From Kitasatospora sp. MAP5-34 (lineage in GTDB: Bacteria > Actinomycetota > Actinomycetes > Streptomycetales > Streptomycetaceae), in assembly GCF_029894335.1 (NCBI RefSeq), contig NZ_JARXZC010000012.1:62001-126000 (forward strand): a DNA stretch of 64,000 nt, given 5' to 3'. Positions 42,999-51,099 of the stretch are shown one piece after another (the stretch's first letter is position 1; each line of letters starts with the position of its first letter). Under the pieces are notes generated by a model. It saw nothing but the letters and a program-made list of their open reading frames with translations, was not told where the DNA came from and did not search any database. Both the position numbers and the translations under genes were made by a program.

Positions 42999-45730
42999 GT
43001 GTCCCAACGCCGCCTCACTGCGACCGCCGCCCTGTTCACGGCCGGCCTCGCACTGATACCTGCTGTCGGCCACGCCGCCGACGGCGGCCCCGCTGCCGTC
43101 CAGGCCCCGGCGGCCTCCGCCGGGCTGGAGGCCGCGCGCTCTGCCGCGCTGGAGACCTTCGACAGCCCGGCCGAGAAGTCCTACCGCATCCCCCGGGAGC
43201 TGCCGAAGGGCCAACTGAGCAGCCGTACGGCCGGCAGCGGCCGGACGCTTGTCGTCGCCCCCGGGTGTGCCAGACCGACACCGGGACGGGCGCCGCGTCC
43301 GCACCGTTCTGCACCGTCCAGCACGGGGTGGACGCGGCCCAGCCTGGTGACACGGTGCAGATCCAGGAGGGTTATCTGCCGGAGTCGGTGACGATCCACA
43401 CCTCGGGCATCTCCGTCATCGGCATGGGCAACGCGGGCATCCCTGCCCTCGACAAGCTGGCCGGGCAACCCGCGCTGACCCTGGACGGCGTCACCGATGT
43501 GACGCTGCGCAACCTCCAGGTACAGTCCGACGGCGTCCCGGCGCTCCGGATCGTCAACTCGGCCAGGGTCACGATGGACGCCGGCCTCGTCTACTCCTGG
43601 CAGGGCGACGCCATCACCGTCGACGGCACCTCCAGCGATGTGACGGTCAGCCGGACCTACGCCCGGATCGGGCGTTGGACCGCCGGGAAGGCCACCGTCC
43701 GGATCGCCCCCGGGGCGAGCCGGGTCACCCTCACCGCCGACGCACTGGCGAACGGCGGCGTCGTCGCCACCGGGGTGAAGGGGCTGGCCGTCGCGGGCAA
43801 CACCGTCCAGCGCGGGTGCTCCCCCGCCCTGGACCTGGACGGCGCGTCGACCGGCGTCAGTGTCCGGAACAACCTGTTCGTGGACTCCAACTCCCTCACC
43901 AACTCCAACGGCGGATACAAGGAGGACTGCCTGGCGAAGGCGCAGCCCTGGGACCCGAGCGTCCGGGTCGCGGCCGACGCGGTCGCGGGTACCAGCGCCG
44001 ACACCAACACCTTCTACTTCCCGCCCGGCAACGGCACCGTCCCGTACAGCATCGGCGGGACGGCCTACCAGACCCTGGCCGGTTTCCAGGCCGCCACCGG
44101 CCAGGGCGTGCACGACACCGTCGACACCGTGGCGCCCCGGTCGACCGTGATCCGCGGCATGTACGGCGGCCAGGACCTGGCGCTCCAGCAGGGCTCGACC
44201 GCGATCGGCACCGCCGATCCGACGGCGCCGGGGCAGTTGGACGTCGACTTCTACGGCAACAAGCCGCACACCAGCCGTGGCGCGGTGGAGTACCTGAGCA
44301 CCGACCCGGGCCTTGCGGTCGCACTGTCCGTCAAGGACACCAGCGCCCGTGGTGTCGAGGCCGCGATCAAGCTCACCAGCAACGGCACAGCCTCCGGCTA
44401 CACCGTCGAGGTGGCCTGGGGCGACGGCTATCGGGACTACCCGAGCGTCACCCCGACCACTCCGGGGGCGCCGCGGCACACCTACGCCAAGCCCGGCAAG
44501 TACACCGTGACCGTCACCGTCACGCCCAACTGGACGGGCGACCAGGTGGCCAACTCGGTGGACATCACCACCGCCGGCTCGCACTACACCGCCTACGGCC
44601 CCACCCGCCTGCTGGACACCCGTTACGGCACCGGTGCGCCGACCGCCAAGGTGGCGCCGTTCTCCACCGTGCAGATCAAGGTGGCAGGCCAGGGCGGCAT
44701 CCCCGCCGACGCAGTCGCCGCCGCGCTGAACGTCACCGCGACCGACACGGAGCAGGGCGGCTTCATCACCGCCTACCCGGCGGGCAAGGACCGGCCGGGC
44801 ACCTCGAACGTCAACTACACCCCCGGGCAGACGGTGCCGAACCTGACGATCACTCCGATCGGTCTGGACGGCGAGGTGGAGTTCTACAACGGCAGCAAGG
44901 GTTCGGTGGATCTGATCGCCGACATCACCGGCTACTTCACCCGCTCGTTCTCCAGTGGCTACACCGCCACCAACCCGGGCCGCCTGGTGGACACCCGACT
45001 CGGGGTCGGCGCGGCCAAGGGCGCGGTATCCGGCGGCGGTTCGCTCACCGTGCAGATCGCCGGCAACAACGTGGGCTCGCTGCCCGCCAACGGCGTCACC
45101 GCCGTGGCCTTGAACGTCACCGTGACGAACCCGCAGGGCGGCGGCTACCTGACGGTCTTCCCGGACGGGACAGGGCTGCCGACGGCGTCCAACCTGAACT
45201 ACAGCCCCGGCCAGACCGTCGCCAACGCGGTCATCACGCCGGTCGGCGCGGACGGGAAGATCAAGATCTACAACGGCAGTTGGGGCTCGGCCGACGTGGT
45301 CGTGGACGTCGTCGGCTACTACAGCCCGGTCGGCGCCAGCGCCTACCTGCCGGTCACCCCGTTCCGTTGGCTGGACACCCGGACCTGGGGCAGGGGGCCG
45401 CTGTACGACAGCAGCCACTACTACATCTACTCGCGGTTCGGTGACCCGGGCGACACCGGGTTCGTCCTCAACACCGCCGTCACCAACACCACCGGGGGCG
45501 GCTACCTCACCGTCTCGCCGGACCCGAACTACATCGAGGCGTACCAGAACAAGTACGCCACCTGGCCGAACCGGCCGCTGGTCTCCACGCTGAACTGGAA
45601 GCAGGGCGACACCGTACCGAACCTGGTCCAGGCGACGCCCGGCCCCGGCGGCATCGTCGACTTCTGGAACACCGGGCCCGGCACCACCGACCTGGTCGTC
45701 GACGTCTTCGGGTACTACTCCACCCTCTGA
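42999..45730 (+). CDS. Large secreted beta-helix/PKD/PTRxLDTR-repeat protein 2, apparently frameshifted
   Basis: A signal peptide (VSQRRLTATAALFTAGLALI, ending GHAAD) and about 60 further residues start at GTG 42999, with GGAGGG just upstream. The frame then changes by one base in the C5-G3 run at 43258-43265. The rest (from VCQTDTGTGAASAPF to 45730) is in the next frame and would lack export. The second part has a beta-helix (VDAAQPGDTVQIQEG onward), one PKD domain (VAWGDGYRDYP to YTVTVTVTP, about 44400-44570) and three repeats starting PTRLLDTR, GRLVDTR and FRWLDTR (about 44598, 44974, 45357). It is a paralogue of 37424-40297. A sequencing error, a true mutation or phase variation could explain the shift. 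Confidence 0.72.
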
Positions 45731-45750
45731 GGCAGGTACGTACCGCGATC

Positions 45751-45824
45751 CGACCGATTCGCCCCGCCCGACAACCCGTCGGTTCCGCTGGCGAATTGCG
45801 AGTGATCGCCTGTGGTGAGTGATG
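45751..45824 (-). repeat. Dispersed repeat, copy B
   Basis: This is the inverted counterpart of 42817-42895, in opposite orientation. It lies just after the stop of the second PTR-repeat gene, so the two copies bracket that gene. The end of the copy overlaps the terminator hairpin 45822-45858 by three bases. Confidence 0.7.
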
Positions 45825-45858
45825 ACGGCCTTCGAGATCTGTTCTCGGAGGCCGTCAT
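45822..45858 (+). terminator. Long hairpin downstream of the second PTR-repeat gene
   Basis: Sixteen-base arms (45822-45837 and 45843-45858) pair fully if one G-U pair is allowed, around a 5-base loop. It lies 92 bases after the stop. Confidence 0.75.
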
Positions 45859-45901
45859 CTGTGGACCGCAGCAGCAATTCCTGACGAGGAGTCAAAGCTG
45901 T

Positions 45902-45943
45902 CCGCCCGCCGCCCCCGAGGATGAGGCCGGTGGCGGCGGGCGG
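45902..45943 (-). terminator. Hairpin downstream of the CU044_5270-type gene
   Basis: Perfect 12-bp GC-only arms (45902-45913, 45932-45943) enclose an 18-base loop and start six bases after the minus-strand stop codon. Confidence 0.7.
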
Positions 45944-45948
45944 GGTGG

Positions 45949-47007
45949 TCAGGCCTGAGCGGTGCCGGGCCGGATGCCCGGGGCGTCGGTGGCGGCGCGC
46001 TTGAGGACGGCGGTGTTGGCAGTGACGGTGCCGGGCTCGACCCCGGAGACCTCGGTGACCTGGACGCTGCGCTCGCCCAGGAAGGCGTACGAGGTGCGGT
46101 CGAAGATGATCTCGTCGCGGGAGCCGCTGGCGGTGTTGGTACGGGCGATGGCGATGCCGGTGCGCCCGGCGGCGTCGGTGGCACTGTCGACCAGGACGAC
46201 GCCGGGGATACGGGCTGCGGCCTGGTAGAGCGCGGCGGCGAGCTTACCGGGCACGGCCTGTTCGCGGACCAGGTCGCCAATGGTGACGAAGGCCTCCTGG
46301 TCCGGCCCGCTGCCGGCTCCCTTCGTCTCGGCGTAGATCTTCCGCAGCAGTTCCTGCGGGTCGGTGGGCAGGGTGCGCAGGTAGTCGTAGGAGGGGACGT
46401 TGAGGTAGGCACCGGTGCCCGAGTTGAGCGCCGTGCCACCTTCCGGGGTCCTGCCCTCCTCCGTGAGCCAGCCGGTGCGCCCGTCGGCCGAGTGCCACAC
46501 CTGCCGCTGGTGGGGCTTGTCGACCCACACCTTCGACGTACCGCCGCCGACGGTCGAACCCGTGAGGTTGGAGACGGTGCTCTCGATGTAGACGTACTGG
46601 CCCGGGCGCAGGACGAGGTCGGGCGTGGCCTGGGCGGCCAGGGAGATCCGCTCCACCGCGCCGGCCAGGCCAGTGACGGAGCCGACCGTGACCGGGACGA
46701 CGGGGGCGGCGACGCGCTCGCTCCGCACGGGGGCTGCTCCCTGGTCGCCGGGTGTGAGGACCGCCACGGTGGCGGCCAGGGCGAAGGACGCCAGTGTGGC
46801 GGGAACGGCGATCAGCAGCCGACGACGGCTCCTGGCCACCGGGCGGACCGGCACTGCGGCTTCGGGTGTGCGGGCGATCTCGTTCATCAGGAACTCCTCG
46901 ATCTGGCGCTGCCGGCCGAGCGGGGCGGCAGCTGCTCCGGCCGCGGGCAGCAGGTGCCTCAGCTCCGTGTGGTCGAGCGGCTGCCGCCGCTTCGGGGTGC
47001 TGGTCAT
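45949..47007 (-). CDS. CU044_5270-type membrane protein, putative anti-sigma partner
   Basis: The 352-aa protein has a cytoplasmic N-terminus of about 65 residues, one membrane helix (RRRLLIAVPATLASFALAAT onward) and a large extracytoplasmic domain. That domain contains GQYVYIESTVSN, VWVDKPHQRQVWHSADGRTG and LRTLPTDPQELLRKIYAET, the pattern of the CU044_5270 family. The ATG at 47007 overlaps the sigma factor stop by four bases (ATGA) and also has GGAG eight bases upstream. Its position after an ECF sigma gene and its topology suggest that it restrains the sigma factor. The family's function has not been established. Confidence 0.78.
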   Translation of the reverse strand: MTSTPKRRQPLDHTELRHLLPAAGAAAAPLGRQRQIEEFLMNEIARTPEAAVPVRPVARSRRRLLIAVPATLASFALAATVAVLTPGDQGAAPVRSERVAAPVVPVTVGSVTGLAGAVERISLAAQATPDLVLRPGQYVYIESTVSNLTGSTVGGGTSKVWVDKPHQRQVWHSADGRTGWLTEEGRTPEGGTALNSGTGAYLNVPSYDYLRTLPTDPQELLRKIYAETKGAGSGPDQEAFVTIGDLVREQAVPGKLAAALYQAAARIPGVVLVDSATDAAGRTGIAIARTNTASGSRDEIIFDRTSYAFLGERSVQVTEVSGVEPGTVTANTAVLKRAATDAPGIRPGTAQA

Positions 47008-47645
47008 CTGTTCCGCTCCTTGTACGGCCGGGCCGGAACCATCCGGCCACCCTGTACTTGTCCGGCTGCCCGCAGGGGTTCCGGATGAATTCTCGAAGCC
47101 TGCCGGAGTTCCTTGTCGGCCAGGGCACGCAGCCGGGTGCGGGCCCTGGAGAGCCTGGAACGTACGGTGCCGACCGGGATGCCCAGCGCCTCGGCGGCCT
47201 CGGGATAGCTGAGGCCGGCCCACACGCACAGGGCGAACACCTCGCGCTCCCCACGCCGGAGTTTCTCCAACGCGGCTTTGGCAGCCAGGAGTTGCTCGTG
47301 GTCGGCGAGGCGGCCGACCAGCTCGTCGGCGAAGTCCGGGGCGGGTTCGGGCGCCGGCATGCGGGCGAGGGCGGCCGCATGCCGACGGGCGGCCCGAGCC
47401 CGGTTGCGCAGCACGTTGACGGTGATGCCCATCAGCCAGGGCCGAGGCGTGGTCCCCTCGTCGCGGAGCTTGCCCCGCAGGCGCCATGCCTCCAGGAAGA
47501 CCACTGCCATGACGTCCTCGGCGCCGGCATGGTCACCACTCACCCGGACCGCGTGCTGGCGGACCGCCTGCGCGTGCTCCTGGAACAACTGCCGGAAGGC
47601 GCCGGGATCCCCGGCCCTGATCCGTTCGTGCATCGAAAAGTCCAC
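47004..47645 (-). CDS. ECF-type RNA polymerase sigma factor
   Basis: The 213-aa protein has region 2 (DPGAFRQLFQEHAQAVRQHA, AEDVMAVVFLEAWRLRGKLR, PRPWLMGITVNVLRNRARAA) and region 4 (LRRGEREVFALCVWAGLSYP, EAAEALGIPVGTVRSRLSRA). A short basic tail follows. It should direct transcription of a small regulon that may include its own operon. The start is GTG at 47645, with an ATG four codons later as an alternative. A Crp-like site lies 36 bases upstream at 47681-47694. It is coupled to the membrane protein downstream. Confidence 0.88.
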   Translation of the reverse strand: MDFSMHERIRAGDPGAFRQLFQEHAQAVRQHAVRVSGDHAGAEDVMAVVFLEAWRLRGKLRDEGTTPRPWLMGITVNVLRNRARAARRHAAALARMPAPEPAPDFADELVGRLADHEQLLAAKAALEKLRRGEREVFALCVWAGLSYPEAAEALGIPVGTVRSRLSRARTRLRALADKELRQASRIHPEPLRAAGQVQGGRMVPARPYKERNR

Positions 47646-47680
47646 ACCTGTGGTTGTCCGGCCGACACGGAACAGTTCCA

Positions 47681-47694
47681 GTGATCTGCGTCAC
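47681..47694. promoter_or_regulatory. Crp-like binding site upstream of the ECF sigma operon
   Basis: GTGATCTGCGTCAC matches the GTG-N6-GNCAC form described for Streptomyces Crp and the general GTGA-N6-TCAC rule. It is 36-49 bases upstream of the sigma factor GTG. The consensus is short, so chance occurrence in this GC-rich DNA is a real possibility. Confidence 0.4.
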
Positions 47695-47727
47695 GGTCAG
47701 GGTGGCCAACTGCTCGCCCGCCCTGGG

Positions 47728-47983
47728 TCAGTTGGTGACGATGATCCGGCGTGCTGGGCAGTCCACCCGGATTCGTCCCCCGATGGGAATCACGAGTTGT
47801 GGGTCGGCGTGGCCGAGGTCGACGTCGACCACTGCCATGGCGTGGGGGGGCGTACTGCTGCAGAGCCCGTATGACGGCCTCCCGCTGTTGCCCACCGAGT
47901 TCGCACACCACCTCGAACGAGCCCCCACAACGCAGAGATCCCGCCCGATCACAAGGATCGGACGGGATCTCGTGACCACTCAC
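47728..47983 (-). pseudogene. Frameshifted gene remnant next to tRNA-Ala
   Basis: One minus-strand frame reads RCGGSFEVVCELGGQQREAV to IRALQQYAPP. The adjoining frame then reads HAMAVVDVDLGHADPQLVIP, GGRIRVDCPARRIIVTN and stops at 47728. The change of frame falls at a run of seven G (47844-47850), so a single-base indel in one gene is likely. I do not recognise the family. It may be a real small gene with a sequencing error or a decayed one. Confidence 0.4.
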
Positions 47984-48008
47984 GAGCAGAACTCGTGAAC
48001 AGTCGTCG

Positions 48009-48084
<76 letters not shown>

Positions 48085-48145
48085 AACGAGATGAAACTTT
48101 AGCACCTTCCGGAGGTGGTCCGTGACCACCCCCGAGGTGGAGCGT

Positions 48146-48178
48146 CCCCCGCCGCAGGGCGCTGACCGGCGGCGGGGG
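48146..48178 (-). terminator. Hairpin downstream of sepX
   Basis: Ten-base GC-only arms (48146-48155, 48169-48178) with a 13-base loop lie nine bases after the sepX stop codon on the minus strand. Confidence 0.6.
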
Positions 48179-48186
48179 TGGGAGGG

Positions 48187-49263
48187 CTACTCGTTGGCCG
48201 CTCGGGGGCGGGTGGCGTAGTCGCTCTCGGGCAGGCGGGTGGAGGGGTCGGCGTACTGGTCGAAGAGGGGGGTGTTGCGGGCTTCGGTGGTCCGGCCGGA
48301 GTCCCAGGTGCCCCGGGCGTTCAGGTCGAGGCCGCGAGTGACCCTGGGGGCCACCGGGGCGGTCACGTAGGTGGGCAGCGGGACGGGGACGGGCTCCCAG
48401 GAGTCGGGGCCGGCCGCGCTGCGTTCGCGCATGCCGTCCACCCACTCCTCGTGGTCGGTCGCCTCCACCAGGGCGGAGGCGGTGGCCCCGGGCTGCTCTT
48501 CGTGGCCGCCGGGGTCGACGGCCAGGCGCAGGTGCGGGCGCCTGGTGTCGACCGGGTGTGCCGCGTCGTGCGTCACGCTGCGGGCGGTACGGCGCTGGAC
48601 GGGTTCCGACTGCTCCTCGCGGGCGCGGGCCCGCTCGCGGTCGCGCAGCCGCTCGGCGGCCTGCGCCGCCCGGACCCGGTCGAGCTTGACCTCGTACCGG
48701 AGGCGTTCGAGCCGCCGCAGGTGGCCGATGTACAGGGTGAGGAGGGCCGCCGGCAGGGCCGGGACCCAGAGGAAGGCCACCCCCGACACCGCCGCGACCA
48801 CCGCGCCGATCGCGAAGGCCAGGAACAGCGTGGTGACCATCCGTCGGCGGCGCGCCAGCAGCCTGGCCCGGCGCTCCCGGTGCTCGCCCTGACTCCGGAC
48901 CCGCTCCGCCTCGGCGGAGGGGGAGGACAGGCCGTCAGCGGAGGCGGGCGAGGACGAGGGCAGGTCTGGGACCGGCTCCGGCTCCGGCTCCGCGCCGGAA
49001 GCCGGTACCAGGTCGCCACCCTCGGGACCGCCCTGGGGTTCGTCACGCGTTCCGTCGCGTGTTTCGTCGCGTGTTTCGTCGCCCAGGGCCCGGGACGCCC
49101 GCCGCTCCAAGGCCGAACGGCCGGCCAGCAGGCGGATCGCGGTACTGAAGCGTTCCGTCGGACGGGCTTCGTTGAGCTCGTCCTGCCTGCGGAGCCACAT
49201 CGGCACCAGATAGGCAGCCCATGCCCCTACGATGACCGCGTAGATAAGGCCGCTACTGCTCAC
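48187..49263 (-). CDS. sepX: SepX/GlpR-type divisome membrane protein
   Basis: The 358-aa protein has an N-terminal helix with LIYAVIVGAWAAYLVPMWLRR, a long acidic/Pro/Ser-rich linker containing DETRDETRDGTRDE repeats, a paired membrane segment (about residues 142-182) and a charged coiled-coil-like stretch (HLRRLERLRYEVKLDRVRAA). A low-complexity C-terminus follows. This layout, and its place after galU-moeA-moaC-mog-rimJ, fit SepX, which Streptomyces needs for hyphal septation. As I recall, it corresponds to the Corynebacterium Glp receptor GlpR. The GTG at 49263 is the start. The AT-rich 150 bp upstream probably holds its own promoter. Confidence 0.75.
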   Translation of the reverse strand: MSSSGLIYAVIVGAWAAYLVPMWLRRQDELNEARPTERFSTAIRLLAGRSALERRASRALGDETRDETRDGTRDEPQGGPEGGDLVPASGAEPEPEPVPDLPSSSPASADGLSSPSAEAERVRSQGEHRERRARLLARRRRMVTTLFLAFAIGAVVAAVSGVAFLWVPALPAALLTLYIGHLRRLERLRYEVKLDRVRAAQAAERLRDRERARAREEQSEPVQRRTARSVTHDAAHPVDTRRPHLRLAVDPGGHEEQPGATASALVEATDHEEWVDGMRERSAAGPDSWEPVPVPLPTYVTAPVAPRVTRGLDLNARGTWDSGRTTEARNTPLFDQYADPSTRLPESDYATRPRAANE

Positions 49264-49413
49264 GTTTCACACGGTACGGGCGTGGGGGAAGCCCCGGCAG
49301 CAATTTGGCACGGCGTGTCGTGTGATCAAGCTGATTCTCAGACTATTTTGCCGGTATTTGTGACCACTCGGCAGGTCGGCGATGCCATATCGATATCTAT
49401 TTCGAACATATAT
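49264..49413 (-). other. AT-rich spacer between rimJ and sepX
   Basis: The spacer contains stretches such as ATATCGATATCTATTTCG and ATATATTCAATTA (about 49387-49420), far below the surrounding G+C. It contains no reading frame of note. It is well placed for a sepX promoter and could attract the AT-binding silencer Lsr2. Both are inference. Confidence 0.45.
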
Positions 49414-50037
49414 TCAATTACCGTACGGCCGGGTGCTCCTGATCGACCGCCAGCGCTCGAGCATCCCCTCCGGGACCTCCTCGATCGTCAGGGCGTACAC
49501 CAGGTGGTCCCGCCAGTCGCCGTCGATATGGAGATAGCGGGGCCGCATTCCCTCCTCGCGGAAGCCCAGCTTCTCCACCACCCGGCGGCTCGGGCGGTTC
49601 TCCGGCCGGATGCAGACCTCGATCCGGTGCAGGCCCAGCACCGAGAAGCAGTAGTCCACGGCGAGGGCCACCGCCGTCGGCATGATGCCCCGACCGGCCA
49701 CCCCCTCGTCGACCCAGTAGCCGACGTTGGCCGAGCACATCGAGCCCCAGGTGATCCCGCCCACCGTGAGCTGGCCGACCAGTCGGCCCTGGTGGAGCAC
49801 CACGAACGGCAGCATCCGCCCGGCCCCCGCCTCGCCGCGCAGGTACCGCACCATCTGCCGGTACGACGGCCGGGTGCCGCCGCGCCCGGGCGGCGCGGGC
49901 GGGACGGTCGCCTCCCAGCGGCGCAGCCAGTCCCGGTTGCGGCGGCTGACCTCCTGCCAGGCGTTCTGGTCGCGGGCCCGGATCGGGCGCAGCGTCACCT
50001 CGCCCTCGTGGAGCTCGACCTGCCAGGCGGCGTTCAG
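49414..50037 (-). CDS. rimJ: RimJ/RimL-type GNAT N-acetyltransferase
   Basis: The protein is a GNAT acetyltransferase with VTLRPIRARDQNAWQEVSRR at strand 1, a coenzyme A loop region VGYWVDEGVAGRGIMPTAVA and C-terminal VEKLGFREEG. It resembles ribosomal protein S5 N-acetyltransferase RimJ. I place the start at a CTG (50037-50035) that overlaps the mog stop in CTGA, with GGGGAG six bases upstream; this gives 207 residues. The conventional start is the GTG at 49998 (194 residues). Its place between mog and sepX is conserved, so it may modify a divisome protein instead of a ribosomal one. That is inference. Confidence 0.82.
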   Translation of the reverse strand: MNAAWQVELHEGEVTLRPIRARDQNAWQEVSRRNRDWLRRWEATVPPAPPGRGGTRPSYRQMVRYLRGEAGAGRMLPFVVLHQGRLVGQLTVGGITWGSMCSANVGYWVDEGVAGRGIMPTAVALAVDYCFSVLGLHRIEVCIRPENRPSRRVVEKLGFREEGMRPRYLHIDGDWRDHLVYALTIEEVPEGMLERWRSIRSTRPYGN

Positions 50038-50528
50038 CTCGCGCTCCCCTCGGCGGCGCGCGGGTGGTCGCCGCCGGCGAGCTGGTCCACGGCGTGCGCG
50101 AGCAGCGGGGCCAGGACCGCGAGGCCGTCCTTGACCCCGCCGGTGGAGCCGGGCAGGTTGACGATCAGGGTCCGGCCGGCCAGTCCGGCCAGCCCCCGGG
50201 ACAGGGCGGAGGTGGGGACCTTCTCCCGCCCGTACGCGCGGACGGACTCGGCGATCCCGGGAATCTGACGGTCGATCACCCGCGCGGTCATCTCGGGGGT
50301 GAGGTCCATCGGCGAGATGCCGGTGCCGCCGGTGGTGAGGACGACGTCGTACCCGGCGGCGACGGCCGCGCGCAGCGCCGCCTCCACGGGCTCGCCGTCG
50401 GGAACGACCTGCGGGCCGTCGACGGCGAAGCCCATCTCCCGCAGCCCGGAGACCAGCAGCGGGCCACCCTTGTCCTCGTACACCCCGGCGGAGGCCCGGT
50501 TGGAGACGGTGACGGCGAGCGCCCTCAC
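50034..50528 (-). CDS. mog: MogA/MoaB-type molybdopterin adenylyltransferase
   Basis: The 164-aa protein has [20 protein letters not shown] (about residues 62-81) and [16 protein letters not shown] (about 120), the molybdopterin-binding motifs of MogA/MoaB. It adenylates molybdopterin before metal insertion by MoeA. The GTG start overlaps the moaC stop by four bases (GTGA). The stop shares bases with the proposed CTG start of rimJ. Length is normal. Confidence 0.92.
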   Translation of the reverse strand: MRALAVTVSNRASAGVYEDKGGPLLVSGLREMGFAVDGPQVVPDGEPVEAALRAAVAAGYDVVLTTGGTGISPMDLTPEMTARVIDRQIPGIAESVRAYGREKVPTSALSRGLAGLAGRTLIVNLPGSTGGVKDGLAVLAPLLAHAVDQLAGGDHPRAAEGSAS

Positions 50529-51043
50529 TGCTGGATCTCCGAAGACTGCTGGGCCTCCGACGGCGCGTGCCAGTCGCCGCTCTTGCCGCCGGTCTTGGTG
50601 AGCACCCGGACGTCCTCGATGGTGGCGCCCTTGTCGACAGCCTTCACCATGTCGATCACGGTCAGCCCGGCGACGGCGACCGCCGTGAGGGCCTCCATCT
50701 CGACGCCCGTACGGTCGGCGGTCTTCACGGTCGCGGTGATCTCGACGGCTTCGTCGGTCACGGTGAGCTCGACCTTGACGCCGGAGATGGCGATCGGGTG
50801 GCAGAGCGGGATGAGGTCGGGGGTCTTCTTGGCCCCCATGATCCCGGCGATCCGCGCGACGGCGAGGGCGTCGCCCTTGGGGACGCCCTCGCCGCGCAGC
50901 AGCTCGATCACGCGCGGTGCGACCCGCACCCGTCCGGCGGCCACCGCCGTCCGTACGGTGGTGGCCTTCTCGGAAACGTCGACCATGCGGGCGGCGCCGG
51001 TGTCGTCGACGTGGGTGAGGCGGTCGCCGGTGGGTCCGGTCAC
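50525..51043 (-). CDS. moaC: Cyclic pyranopterin monophosphate synthase
   Basis: The 172-aa protein has the MoaC motifs [18 protein letters not shown] (about residues 70-87), [20 protein letters not shown] and [21 protein letters not shown]. It converts the 8-oxo-cyclic GTP intermediate into cyclic pyranopterin monophosphate, the second step of molybdenum-cofactor synthesis. The GTG at 51043 is the start. Only 56 bp separate it from the moeA stop. moaA, the preceding enzyme, is not in the window. Confidence 0.95.
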   Translation of the reverse strand: MTGPTGDRLTHVDDTGAARMVDVSEKATTVRTAVAAGRVRVAPRVIELLRGEGVPKGDALAVARIAGIMGAKKTPDLIPLCHPIAISGVKVELTVTDEAVEITATVKTADRTGVEMEALTAVAVAGLTVIDMVKAVDKGATIEDVRVLTKTGGKSGDWHAPSEAQQSSEIQQ

Positions 51044-51099
51044 GGTGAAACTCCAGAGGTACGGGGCGAATACCGCGCTACCGTACCTCCCCGGCCACC

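Noticed and set aside
43181..45895. A 904-codon reading frame on the minus strand opposite PTR-repeat protein 2
   Set aside because: It is a shadow of the high-GC coding strand: it has no ribosome site, no domain and a Gly/Arg/Val-biased composition. Similar long antisense frames lie opposite the first PTR gene and the penicillin acylase gene.
47669..47692. GGAAC and CGTC spaced 15 bp on the plus strand, like an ECF promoter
   Set aside because: It points away from the sigma gene, and only the decayed remnant's antisense side lies downstream.
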